From a virus, in IMG/VR virus record IMGVR_UViG_3300050821_000116, positions 1 through 26,976 of that record: a stretch of DNA of 26,976 nt; one strand, written 5' to 3'. Positions 8,973-16,924 of this stretch are shown here, one piece after another. Below the pieces are notes generated by a model. It did no database searches. It was given only the letters and a program-made list of their open reading frames with translations, and was not told where the DNA came from. Each line of letters begins with the position of its first letter. The stretch's first letter is position 1. Position numbers and translations under genes: made by a program.

Positions 8973-9006
8973 AGCGGTGTGTCATCCCCCTCGTTGACAC
9001 ACCGCT
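8973..9006 (+). terminator. Strong hairpin, probable terminator or attenuator between head and tail genes
   Basis: AGCGGTGTGTCA at 8973-8984 pairs perfectly with TGACACACCGCT at 8995-9006 around a ten-base, C-rich loop. This gives a 12-base-pair GC-rich stem in the only sizeable gap of the structural block. Only three T follow (TTTCC), so it is a weak intrinsic terminator at best. It could act as an attenuator or as an RNA-end stabiliser that raises the level of the capsid-side transcript. Confidence 0.7.
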
Positions 9007-9014
9007 TTCCGTGT

Positions 9015-9019
9015 AGGAG
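9015..9019 (+). promoter_or_regulatory. Ribosome binding site of the adaptor gene
   Basis: AGGAG lies six bases before the ATG at 9026, downstream of the hairpin. It fixes the start and shows that translation restarts here independently of the head genes. Confidence 0.7.
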
Positions 9020-9025
9020 TGCATC

Positions 9026-9733
9026 ATGCCAGTCAGAGTGCGAGACATTGTTAACGCAGTAATCACCGAACTGTCTCAGGTTCCAGGCGTGGCTACACAG
9101 TTGTATTCTGCGAACAGGATACAGCAGCATGTGCAAGATGCATTCCAGATGGAGTTCGATGACTTCTGGTGGCCTCAGTATGAAACGTTCGTGCAATCAG
9201 GGTTGGATGGTGCGACTGGTGCACTAACACAAGATCTGCAAGGACCGCTCGGGTTCATCACCGACTACACCAACATCAAGAGTGTATGGCCTGGGGTTAC
9301 GCAGCGCAAGGTGCGTGAACTGCCACAGTCAGTTAATCCGTATGCACTCAGTGGTGCTACGTGGCCCATGTATATGGTGCCCGACTACACGGTGCCGAAC
9401 AGGCCATTCAAAGTATTCCCGGTTACTGCTACGGGCACAGTCACAGTGCAGGCCGTGCAGCGTCCCACGATGCCTCTCAGTCTGGACACGGTGCTCTACC
9501 TCGACATGCTCATGCTGCAATACGATGCAGCATGGATGTATTGCGTGGATGATGGCACGATCCCAGCACAGGTGAATAAGTTCCAGACGCTTGCAGCGAA
9601 ACGTCGCACGATCGCGCGTAGCATGACTAGTCAGCAGCCGATCCCGCTCGATCCGCGTCGCATGAGCGAAGAGTTCATGGGAGATAGCGTGGACAGTAGT
9701 TACTTCGTGTTGGATCAGGACCCGCTTGCATGA
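9026..9733 (+). CDS. Probable head-tail adaptor (T7 gp11 / P22 gp4-like role)
   Basis: The 235-residue protein is predicted to join the portal to the tail nozzle. Its N-terminus ([15 protein letters not shown]) and the segment [20 protein letters not shown] are helical and match the pattern of podovirus adaptor proteins. The middle ([11 protein letters not shown] ... [27 protein letters not shown]) is strand-rich. The C-terminus has a long helix ([19 protein letters not shown]) followed by an Arg-rich helix and a tail. The length fits T7 gp11 (about 196) and P22 gp4 (about 166) with some extra. Its placement ahead of the nozzle-like protein, interrupted by one fibre gene, supports the call. 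The next gene overlaps as ATGA. Confidence 0.7.
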   Translation: MPVRVRDIVNAVITELSQVPGVATQLYSANRIQQHVQDAFQMEFDDFWWPQYETFVQSGLDGATGALTQDLQGPLGFITDYTNIKSVWPGVTQRKVRELPQSVNPYALSGATWPMYMVPDYTVPNRPFKVFPVTATGTVTVQAVQRPTMPLSLDTVLYLDMLMLQYDAAWMYCVDDGTIPAQVNKFQTLAAKRRTIARSMTSQQPIPLDPRRMSEEFMGDSVDSSYFVLDQDPLA

Positions 9734-11313
9734 GCACGACGTTCTCACGTGGTGAAAATCCACTGAAGGCTGACAAGCTAAACACAGCACTCAGTGAGCG
9801 TGTCGCGCGCAGTGGCGATACGATGACTGGGATACTGACGTTAGCACGCGATCCCATTGCAGCGTTCGATGCAGCGACCAAGCAGTATGTAGATGTAAGT
9901 GGTAAGCCAGGACCAAGTGGATCACCGGGACCGCCAGGACCGGCTGGGCCTACTGGTGCTACTGGTGCTACAGGTCCACAAGGTCCACCGGGTGCAACTG
10001 GTGCAGTAGGTGCAACGGGTCCTGCTGGACCGACAGGTGCAACTGGCAACCAAGGACCGCAGGGAACACAAGGACCGATAGGATTAACTGGTCCTGCTGG
10101 ACCGAAAGGTGATCCAGGCTCACCTGGATCACAAGGACCACAAGGTAACATTGGTCCAGCGGGTGCAACTGGACCGCAAGGCAACACTGGTGCACAGGGC
10201 GTAACAGGAGCAACTGGATCACAAGGACCGATAGGCAACACTGGTCCGCAAGGATCGACAGGCCCGAAAGGTGCAGACTCTACTGTGCCGGGACCGACAG
10301 GACCGACAGGTGCAACCGGCCCAACAGGACCACAAGGCACGACAGGCGCAACTGGTGCAACGGGACCAACAGGCCCAGCAGGGAGTGCTGGAGATGTAGG
10401 ACGCAACATCCTCCATAATGCACAAATCAACATATTGCAGCGTGGCGCAGGGCCATGGACAACAAGTGTTTACACGGCAGATCGGTGGGCCGTATCCGCT
10501 GTAGGCGGCTCGACAAGCATATCCGTTGTTGCTCTCACAGACGCAGATCGCACAGCGATAGGAGATGAAGCAGCAGCCCATGCAATACGGGCTGTCGTAG
10601 TAGGCAACGCAGCAGCAGGATCATATTCTGAATTTTTCCAGGGCATTGAATTAATACGACGGTTATCGGGTAAGACAGTCACCGTCAGCTTCTGGGCTAA
10701 GGCTGCGAGCGGAACACCAAAGATAGGAGTATCGCTAGACCAGTATTTCGGTAGTGGGGGCTCACCGTCGGCAGGCGTTTTTATGACTGGCATCCCTGTC
10801 ACGATCAGCACGACAATGACCCGCTACACAGTGACGTTCCCTGTCCCAAGCACAGCGGGGAAGGTGTTTGGCACGAACGGTGATGATTTCTACTATTTGC
10901 AGTTTTGGTTTAGTTCGGGAAGCACCAACAATGTTTACGCGGGTAGTATCGGTGTGCAAAGCGGCACGTTCACACTATGGGGTATGCAACTTGAAATTGC
11001 CAGCGCCGCGACGCCGCTAGAGAAGCTAGACCCACAGCAGGACTTGGCGAATTGCCAACGGTTCTATTGTCTCGTTCAGTGTGTTGCGAACGGATACGGA
11101 CTAGCGGGCATGGGCGTTGGTCAGACAGTCTCTCTACCAGTCGCCCCACGTAGGGGGCCTATACTTACTCCAACTGGCAATTCCAGTGCGAACTTAAACG
11201 CTACCGCGGTGCAGGGGATAGGTGATGGAACACAGGTATGGGTGAATAGCACCGTGGTTGCAGACGGAGGTTGGGTCATCAATCTAGTCTTCACCGCCAG
11301 CGCGGATTTATAG
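9730..11313 (+). CDS. Collagen-like fibre protein
   Basis: The 527-residue protein has three parts. Residues 1-57 contain [10 protein letters not shown] and DAATKQYVD, a short attachment-type motif common in phage fibres and also present in the S74 fibre at 13012. Residues 58-223 are collagen-like Gly-X-Y: about 42 triplets, a break at STVP (184-187), then about 12 more, rich in GPT, GAT, GPQ and GPA, expected to form a trimeric triple helix. Residues 224-527 are a globular tip with a carbohydrate-binding-like sandwich ([40 protein letters not shown]) and a final beta-rich part. The gene sits between adaptor and nozzle genes (ATGA with the former, TAG directly abutting ATG of the latter). Host-surface binding is inferred; a capsid-attached head fibre is the alternative. 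Confidence 0.85.
   Translation: MSTTFSRGENPLKADKLNTALSERVARSGDTMTGILTLARDPIAAFDAATKQYVDVSGKPGPSGSPGPPGPAGPTGATGATGPQGPPGATGAVGATGPAGPTGATGNQGPQGTQGPIGLTGPAGPKGDPGSPGSQGPQGNIGPAGATGPQGNTGAQGVTGATGSQGPIGNTGPQGSTGPKGADSTVPGPTGPTGATGPTGPQGTTGATGATGPTGPAGSAGDVGRNILHNAQINILQRGAGPWTTSVYTADRWAVSAVGGSTSISVVALTDADRTAIGDEAAAHAIRAVVVGNAAAGSYSEFFQGIELIRRLSGKTVTVSFWAKAASGTPKIGVSLDQYFGSGGSPSAGVFMTGIPVTISTTMTRYTVTFPVPSTAGKVFGTNGDDFYYLQFWFSSGSTNNVYAGSIGVQSGTFTLWGMQLEIASAATPLEKLDPQQDLANCQRFYCLVQCVANGYGLAGMGVGQTVSLPVAPRRGPILTPTGNSSANLNATAVQGIGDGTQVWVNSTVVADGGWVINLVFTASADL
9901..10398 (+). repeat. Gly-X-Y triplet-coding repeat region
   Basis: A nine-base-periodic, low-complexity stretch encodes about 54 Gly-X-Y triplets with one interruption near 10279-10290. 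Such DNA is prone to slippage, so fibre length may vary between related phages. The long open frame on the opposite strand here is a by-product of this composition. Confidence 0.85.
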
Positions 11314-13008
11314 ATGTATCTCACCAAGACAAGTGGTGGACTAAATCCGCGCGGTCAGCAGCCGCAGGAGAACCTACAAACCACGACCGTGCGCAGCTTC
11401 GAGGGAGGGCTGAACGTCACCGACACCGATCTCAACATGTCGCCCAAGTATGCGAAGGTGTTGGACAACATCGAGCGTGCGATCGACGGTGCGTTGCAGC
11501 TACGTCCTGGCACGAAGTTCCTGAGCGCGTTGTTGGACACGTCAACCATCGTCAACTGCTACTACTTCAACGGCTTCGTAGTGACGGTGCAGGATAGTGG
11601 TGCCATGACCAAAGTCGATGGCACTGGAGCGCAGTTCCCATTGTTGCTGTCGGGTGCGAACCCATGGCCTGGTGGATCGGTCGAAGTCAACTTCACCATC
11701 TTCAGTTCTGATATGCTGATCGTAGATGGCATAAGCAAGCCGATCATTGTCAGTGGCAAGCCTACCGATCCAAACTACATGGAGGCCCAGTTCCTTGTAG
11801 ATCTGGCCTCTCTGTCGAACGTCAACACACCAGTGGGGAAGTATATCGTAGCACACGGTGAGTATTGCTGCATTGCTGGTGTGTCTACGGACCCAAGCAC
11901 GCTGTTCATCAGTGCGCGCAATACCAGTGGGACATACTTCGGTGATCCGGCACCTAATGATGCTGTTAATCTTGATCTTGGCCCTCGTGTTTCTCTGGGC
12001 AGTGCTACGATCACGGGACTGGTCGCCTATCGCGACAAGCTCCTGGTCACATTTGAGCGCGGCGTCCTGCCCCTCAATCTTGGTGTTTACACTGGCACAC
12101 CCGCTGTGCACACACCTTCAGATGACGGCTTTATCGAAGAGTTTGGTTGTCTTACGCACAGATCACTCATCAGTGTGGGTGACGATACCTTCTACTGCGA
12201 CAACGTCGGGGTCAACTCGATCAGTCGAGTGAACATCTTCAACACGCTACGACCGATCCGCGCCAGTCACCTGATCGATCCACTGACGACTGCGCTACTA
12301 CAGCCGCTAAGCCAAGCACAGATCAGCAAGTATGTGTTTGCAGTCTACGATCTGCGCAACTTCAGGTATATGCTGTTCGCACCAGTATTGGCTGCGGATG
12401 GTGTCACCGTCACCGAGACAATCGGGTTCAGCTATTCTAACATCCCAGCCCTGAAGATCCAAGCATGGGCACGCTTGCGTGGATGGAACTGGCAGGCTGC
12501 GTGTCGCACTGCATTGCAGAACGTCATCTTCGCACGCGACAACAAGCTGTATGCATATGACTTCGACAACCCTGATGTCGGTGCTGATCTACTAGGTGAT
12601 CCCGATGTTGCAGGTGGTGAGGGCCTACCGATCGACTTCAATTGGGAACTGCCGTGGGCTGATATGAAGCAGCGGCAGAAGATCAAGCAGACACGCTACA
12701 TCGGGTTGGACACGCAAGGTGATGCGACGTTTACCGTGAATGGCTACGTGGACAACATCCAGAACTACCACGATGCTGACTCACCACTGCTCAGTATGAC
12801 GTTCGTGGCTGGTGACAGTGCAGGCTATGGCAACTCGCCATACGGTGACAATCCATACGGTGGTGGGCGCAGGACCAGCAACGAGTTCCTCTACGCCTGG
12901 GTCATGAAGTTCAAGCTGATGAAGCTGCGGTTCTTCGGTAGCACGAAGCGTAAACTGAAGTTCGTCAGCATCTCGATATCCTACGTTCAGGGCGGCATAA
13001 GGAGATAG
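11314..13008 (+). CDS. Probable tail nozzle protein (T7 gp12 / P22 gp10-like role)
   Basis: The 564-residue protein has an N-terminal segment (RSFEGGLNVTDTDLNMSPKYAKVLDNI..AIDGALQLRPGTKFL) of the kind that begins podovirus tail tubular B/stabilisation proteins. These start with 'GG...' then 'rG.k..'. The following 400 residues show repeated blade-like strand patterns (YYFNGFVVTVQDSG, LIVDGISKPIIVSG, ITGLVAYRDKLLVTFERG, FYCDNVGVNSISR) fitting a beta-propeller. The C-terminal part (QRQKIKQTRYIGLDTQGDATF, MKLRFFGSTKRKLKFVSISISYVQ) also fits the last domain of such nozzles. It would form the hexameric tube below the adaptor. Start ATG directly follows the previous TAG. Call is from pattern and gene order, not a search. 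Confidence 0.75.
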   Translation: MYLTKTSGGLNPRGQQPQENLQTTTVRSFEGGLNVTDTDLNMSPKYAKVLDNIERAIDGALQLRPGTKFLSALLDTSTIVNCYYFNGFVVTVQDSGAMTKVDGTGAQFPLLLSGANPWPGGSVEVNFTIFSSDMLIVDGISKPIIVSGKPTDPNYMEAQFLVDLASLSNVNTPVGKYIVAHGEYCCIAGVSTDPSTLFISARNTSGTYFGDPAPNDAVNLDLGPRVSLGSATITGLVAYRDKLLVTFERGVLPLNLGVYTGTPAVHTPSDDGFIEEFGCLTHRSLISVGDDTFYCDNVGVNSISRVNIFNTLRPIRASHLIDPLTTALLQPLSQAQISKYVFAVYDLRNFRYMLFAPVLAADGVTVTETIGFSYSNIPALKIQAWARLRGWNWQAACRTALQNVIFARDNKLYAYDFDNPDVGADLLGDPDVAGGEGLPIDFNWELPWADMKQRQKIKQTRYIGLDTQGDATFTVNGYVDNIQNYHDADSPLLSMTFVAGDSAGYGNSPYGDNPYGGGRRTSNEFLYAWVMKFKLMKLRFFGSTKRKLKFVSISISYVQGGIRR

Positions 13009-13011
13009 GAC

Positions 13012-14724
13012 GTGGGTGACGTTACACCGAACCTGAAACTGAACGTCCCTGACTTCGACCAAGACCCATGGGATCAGGACGTTAACACCAACTGGGCAAT
13101 ACTAGATGCCACCGTTGGATTGTATACTGCCATCCCCAACTTGACTGGTGTGTGGAGGAATACGACTGCCTATACGTATGGACAGTCTACGATCGATCCT
13201 GCCGACAGTAGCATCTGGTCTTGCGCTCAGGCACATACGAGTTCTGATGCACCGACGACATTCCAGCAAGATCGTGTACAATATCCTATACGGTGGTCCG
13301 CTACAACACCGGGTGCGATGTTCTATGCGACGCAAGCTGCTACATCCGCACAAGCTGCAGCTAATAGCGCGGCTTCTGCCGCTGCCAGTGCTGCACTGAT
13401 CGGTAATGCACTACCCATCAGCGGCGGGACCATGACTGGTGCACTGATCCTGCACGCTGATCCAAGCAACGTGCTAGAAGCTACTACGAAGCAATATGTA
13501 GATGCACGTGTTGGCGGCGTTGGGTTCTTACCGCTCACTGGTGGAACACTTACTGGAACATTAGTTGTTGGGGGCACAGGTGTTGCATATGGTGTCATTG
13601 CATCAAGCAACCGACACTTCTCTGCATTCGGTTGGGATGGACAGTTATACGCCACAATCAATGGCACCAACGTTGGCTACCTAGCTACGACAGCCTATGT
13701 CAGTGGCAGTTACCTACCGTTGGGTGGCGGCAACCTGAGTGGCACGTTATACGTCGCAGGTGAATTACAGGCTGCACAGATACTACGGCTGAACAGTTCA
13801 GGCACTTATCTGTATGGTGCACCGACCGCTGTAGACTTGCAGATGGATGCTGCTGGGTGGCGACTGCGATACGTGCGTGCTTCTGGTATGCTGCAATACC
13901 TCAATGGCGCTAGTACAGAATTGTTCCACATCGATGGTGGAGGAAATGGCGTCTTCAATGGTGCTATTACTACAGGCGGTAACGCTGTCATTCTCGCCAA
14001 CGTGTATGCAAGTGGTGGTTCAGTATTCGTCGGTGCATCAAATCGAGCTTCATATTCGAGCGATAATGCCAACTACACTAAGCTCTCTATGCTGGACAAC
14101 TATGGCTGGCAACTGAACTGGTCAACAGGCATACTATACTGGATACGCTATGATGGTGCGTCGATTTTGTCAATAGACACATCAGGTGATCTCACCTGTT
14201 CAGGATCAATACAAGCTGGTGGTGGGCTGTCATGCCACGGAGGAGACTTCTGGTTTGGACTTGGTGGAAGTGGTCGTGTCATCAACATAGCCAGTGGTTG
14301 GTATTGGAACTGGGATAGCGCGAACGGTGATTTGTTCTGGGTGTCAGCAAGTGGTGGTTCATTCATCGCTTTCTCTGGTACTGCTGGATACAAACTCATC
14401 AACCAAATAGGTCCAGTAGGAGGAACAGGAGCATACGAGAACTACTCAGACATCCGTGGCAAGATGGACATAGAGCAGTCACCGTATGGGCTTAACGATG
14501 TGCTGAAGCTCAAGCCAATCGAGTTCACTCGTATCAGTAATGGCAAGCGTGAGATTGGGTTCTCTGCACAGGACGTGAGAGAAGTCATACCTCTTGCAGT
14601 GCATGAGATGGGGCTTGATGATAAAGGGACACTCAGTCTCAGCATTGACCCGATCGTTGCAGCACTGGTGAATGGAATGCAAGAACTATCTACCCGCATC
14701 ATAGCACTGGAGGGCAAGCAGTGA
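13012..14724 (+). CDS. Tail fibre with C-terminal S74 intramolecular chaperone
   Basis: The 570-residue fibre starts with a virion-attachment-like part (LNVPDFDQDPWDQDVNTNW), then an Ala-rich helix near 105-130 and ISGGTMTGALIL...ATTKQYVD, the motif shared with the collagen-like fibre. The middle is a long Gly/Ser/Thr-rich beta region, probably trimeric. The C-terminal 92 residues match the endosialidase-type chaperone (peptidase S74): SDIRGK with Ser479 and Lys484 as the expected catalytic pair, GLNDVLKLKPIEF, GFSAQDVREVIP and a last coiled coil ELSTRIIALEGKQ. Members of this family trimerise the fibre and then cut themselves off at the conserved serine. The start is GTG at 13012 with AAGGAG at 12999-13004, seven bases away. 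The 3' end overlaps the next gene as GTGA. Confidence 0.9.
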   Translation: MGDVTPNLKLNVPDFDQDPWDQDVNTNWAILDATVGLYTAIPNLTGVWRNTTAYTYGQSTIDPADSSIWSCAQAHTSSDAPTTFQQDRVQYPIRWSATTPGAMFYATQAATSAQAAANSAASAAASAALIGNALPISGGTMTGALILHADPSNVLEATTKQYVDARVGGVGFLPLTGGTLTGTLVVGGTGVAYGVIASSNRHFSAFGWDGQLYATINGTNVGYLATTAYVSGSYLPLGGGNLSGTLYVAGELQAAQILRLNSSGTYLYGAPTAVDLQMDAAGWRLRYVRASGMLQYLNGASTELFHIDGGGNGVFNGAITTGGNAVILANVYASGGSVFVGASNRASYSSDNANYTKLSMLDNYGWQLNWSTGILYWIRYDGASILSIDTSGDLTCSGSIQAGGGLSCHGGDFWFGLGGSGRVINIASGWYWNWDSANGDLFWVSASGGSFIAFSGTAGYKLINQIGPVGGTGAYENYSDIRGKMDIEQSPYGLNDVLKLKPIEFTRISNGKREIGFSAQDVREVIPLAVHEMGLDDKGTLSLSIDPIVAALVNGMQELSTRIIALEGKQ

Positions 14725-14903
14725 GACAGCAACCGATCGAACCGAACACACCATTGAGCGTGACGCTAAGTGCAGCAGAGTGGAACAATGTCGTAGAGGT
14801 GCTGCGCAAGGCACCGTATGAGCAGGTGGTGGGTGCGATCCAGGCGATCGTAGGCCAGTGCATGACTGAGGCTGATCGTGCAAATAACCCGCCTGGGGCC
14901 TGA
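14721..14903 (+). CDS. Small conserved-looking phage protein of 60 residues
   Basis: The protein starts at GTG 14721 in a GTGA overlap with the S74 fibre stop. It has one compact core, TLSAAEWNNVVEVLRKAPYEQVVGAIQAIVGQ, predicted as two helices, followed by a short polar tail. This layout (S.AEWN.V...L...PY..V...I..I) is familiar from small proteins in phage structural clusters, but no function is known to me. The 3' end overlaps the next gene by 26 bases in another frame. Coding is supported by the coupled start and the amphipathic helices rather than by length. Confidence 0.7.
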   Translation: MRQQPIEPNTPLSVTLSAAEWNNVVEVLRKAPYEQVVGAIQAIVGQCMTEADRANNPPGA

Positions 14904-15345
14904 CAACATTGGATACGCGGTCGGACTTGCCAAGGAGTTGCATAGTCTTGGCACGTTCGGTCACGAAGGACCGGAGTTCGATTGGGACTTCTGCAAGGGA
15001 ACCATGCAGGGCGTGATGCACGATCCGAACTACTACTTCGCACTGGCACACAACAAGGGCAGCTACGTTGGTGCCGTATGCGGCAAGGTCGTGCAGTTCT
15101 ACTTCAGTCCTAAGATCATGGGGATTGAGGATGCATGGTATGTGCGTGAGGGCACGGTGAAGCGTGCTGCTACTGGCATCGCACTGATGCGTGGGTTCGT
15201 TTCTTGGTGCCTCGACATCAAGGGTGCAATGCTGGTGCAGTCAGGTGATGTGGCAGGCATCAACACAGTCGGTGTGGATGCGATGTATCGACACATGGGG
15301 TTCACAAGGTTCGGGACCATCTACAGATACAAGAGGAATGTGTGA
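14878..15345 (+). CDS. GNAT-fold-like protein at the T7 gp13 position
   Basis: The 155-residue protein resembles a GCN5-type N-acetyltransferase. It has an N-terminal ITRLGPDNIGYAVGLAKEL helix region, central strands (YYFALAHNKGSYVGAVCGKVV and EDAWYVREGTV) and a C-terminal MYRHMGFTRFGTIYRYKR that is the usual GNAT ending. The acetyl-CoA pyrophosphate loop is degenerate: where Q/R-x-x-G-x-A is expected it reads RAATGIAL. The GTG at 14878 is chosen because GAGG at 14868-14871 precedes it by six bases and because the next ATG would remove the first strand and helix. It lies between nozzle/fibre genes and the ejection-protein genes, where T7 has gp13. It could be an active acetyltransferase or a fold used structurally; acetyl-CoA binding is not assured. 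Confidence 0.65.
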   Translation: MQITRLGPDNIGYAVGLAKELHSLGTFGHEGPEFDWDFCKGTMQGVMHDPNYYFALAHNKGSYVGAVCGKVVQFYFSPKIMGIEDAWYVREGTVKRAATGIALMRGFVSWCLDIKGAMLVQSGDVAGINTVGVDAMYRHMGFTRFGTIYRYKRNV

Positions 15346-16475
15346 TGTTTACATCCGGTGGTCAGCCTGAACTGTGCATCATGTTGCGTGGTGGAGGCAA
15401 GGGAGGTGGTGGTGCGGCTGCTGCTCCACCGGCGCTATCGCCTACTGTGCTGACTGATCCGGTGAGCGGTAAGTCGTTCATCGACAATCCGCAGTATGAC
15501 GCAAACGGCAAGGTCATCCCTGGCACGTCTGCACAGGACCAGTTGAATGCTGAGATCACGCAGCGGCAGGCTGATGAGCAGTCTAAGTCTGATGCGGCCA
15601 CGGCTCAGGCACAAGCAGATGCTGCTGCAAAAGAGCAAGGGTTCCAGACCAGTCGGCAGTCGGCGTATGACACTGCGATGCAACAGGCCATACGTGCATT
15701 CCAGTTGCAGGGTGTGGACCCGAACCAGTATATGGCGAGTGACATCACACCAGCATTGCAGCGTCAGTTCCAATCCATACAAGATCTGGACCCCAACCCG
15801 ACCGCAGCATTCCCGACCAACCTCGGTGATACGATCGTCAACCAAGTCACGGCAGGCAAGCGCACACAGGCAGGCAATGCACTGAACAGTCTGTTCGCAC
15901 CAACGTATGCTGACACGCAGTTGCCTGACACGATGACCAGTGACTACGTGAACAATATCGTCAACCAGCAGTTCGATCCACTGAGCCAGCAGCTTATCAA
16001 TGCGCAGAAGCGAGGCACGCTCAATGATCCTGGCTACCAGGCCGCAGTGAATGCACTGAATACGAAGAAGGCTGCGGCTACGTCACAAGTGAATACACTA
16101 GGCCAAGGCATCCTATCCACCGACCGCAATGCACTGAATGATTACATCAGTGGTGCGAAGACCAGTGCGAACAGCCTATCGCTGGCTGACCAGTTCGACC
16201 CGAACACGTATGCCACAGGCGCACAGGGCAAGGTGGCCAGTGACGTGAGTGGCTTCGGTGGAGCGTTGCAGACAGCAGTTGGTGATACGCAGTTCGCCAA
16301 CCTGAATGATCTGATTAACGCAGGCGGTGCAGTACAGGGTAGCCAGAACCCGAACGCAGCCAACCCGAACGGTGTGCCGACCGCAGCAGGTGGTGGCAAT
16401 CTGTCGCCTAGCTTCGTGTCACAGGATGAGTTGGCCAAGCAGACACGTGGCCTCGGTAACACGGGCGCATTCTGA
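15345..16475 (+). CDS. Probable internal virion (ejection) protein
   Basis: The protein of about 376 residues is rich in Ala, Gln, Asn and Gly and has no cysteine-rich or enzyme motif. A glycine-rich N-terminal stretch (LRGGGKGGGGAAAAPPA) resembles the start of many podovirus core proteins. Residues 60-120 are a long polar helix (QLNAEITQRQADEQSK, DAATAQAQADAAAKE), and the middle carries further helical Gln/Asn-rich segments. Such proteins sit in the head above the portal and pass into the host with the DNA. An AAGAGGA site at 15331-15337 is seven bases before the ATG at 15345; the GTG at 15342 is an alternative start. Next gene overlaps as TGATG. Assignment is by composition and position. 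Confidence 0.65.
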   Translation: MFTSGGQPELCIMLRGGGKGGGGAAAAPPALSPTVLTDPVSGKSFIDNPQYDANGKVIPGTSAQDQLNAEITQRQADEQSKSDAATAQAQADAAAKEQGFQTSRQSAYDTAMQQAIRAFQLQGVDPNQYMASDITPALQRQFQSIQDLDPNPTAAFPTNLGDTIVNQVTAGKRTQAGNALNSLFAPTYADTQLPDTMTSDYVNNIVNQQFDPLSQQLINAQKRGTLNDPGYQAAVNALNTKKAAATSQVNTLGQGILSTDRNALNDYISGAKTSANSLSLADQFDPNTYATGAQGKVASDVSGFGGALQTAVGDTQFANLNDLINAGGAVQGSQNPNAANPNGVPTAAGGGNLSPSFVSQDELAKQTRGLGNTGAF

Positions 16476-16924
16476 TGGAGATGCAGGAAGAGAATGTGCA
16501 AGAAGTCTACCAGGAGATGGACGAGATCTTGCACAACTACTTCAGGTTGACGATCGCCAAGGAGGGACTGCCGCCACTCAACATGGATTGGCGAACCTAC
16601 TTCACGTTGGACCAGCATGGCAACCTGCTGGTAATCACAGCACGACATAAACTCACCATGCTCGGGTTCGTGATGTATCACATGCACACGCACCTGCACC
16701 ATAACGGCGTAGCGATGGCTGCATGTGACATCCTGGCAGTAGATCTGAAGTTCCGTGGTAAGGGCATCGCACGCAAGATCATGGAGTATGCTGAGAGTGC
16801 ATTGCGTGCTAGAGGGATACGGCAGATCATACACATGTCTCGGACATGCTATGACGCAGAGCCTCTGTTTCCGAAGCTAGGCTACAGGCTCTTTGAGCAG
16901 AGCTTTATCAAGGAACTCAAGTAA
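16475..16924 (+). CDS. GNAT family acetyltransferase within the ejection-protein cluster
   Basis: The 149-residue protein has clear GNAT motif A: CDILAVDLKFRGKGIARKI at about residues 84-103, where the strand AVDLKFRGKGIA carries the R-x-x-G-x-A acetyl-CoA loop (RGKGIA). Strands before it (LLVITARHKL, LGFVMYHM) and the C-terminal AEPLFPKLGYRLFEQSFIKEL complete the fold. The family transfers acetyl groups from acetyl-CoA to amines of proteins or small molecules; the substrate here is unknown. It sits between two ejection-protein genes and is joined to both by one-base overlaps (TGATG, TAATG), so it is made late with the virion proteins. It may be packaged and injected, or may modify virion or host proteins late in infection; both are inference. 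Confidence 0.85.
   Translation: MEMQEENVQEVYQEMDEILHNYFRLTIAKEGLPPLNMDWRTYFTLDQHGNLLVITARHKLTMLGFVMYHMHTHLHHNGVAMAACDILAVDLKFRGKGIARKIMEYAESALRARGIRQIIHMSRTCYDAEPLFPKLGYRLFEQSFIKELK

Noticed and set aside
8994-9022. TTGACA at 8994-8999 as the -35 box of a promoter for the tail genes
   Set aside because: No -10-like hexamer lies at 16-18 bases downstream, and the TTGACA is part of the hairpin stem.
9675-10433. A 252-residue minus-strand frame rich in GPV/APV triplets
   Set aside because: It is the mirror of the Gly-X-Y coding repeat on the plus strand; the proline-valine pattern is produced by the complement of GGN-CCN triplets.
2-14724. Diversity-generating retroelement acting on one of the fibre genes
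   Set aside because: No reverse transcriptase, no template/variable repeat pair and no C-type lectin-like variable end were seen in the window.
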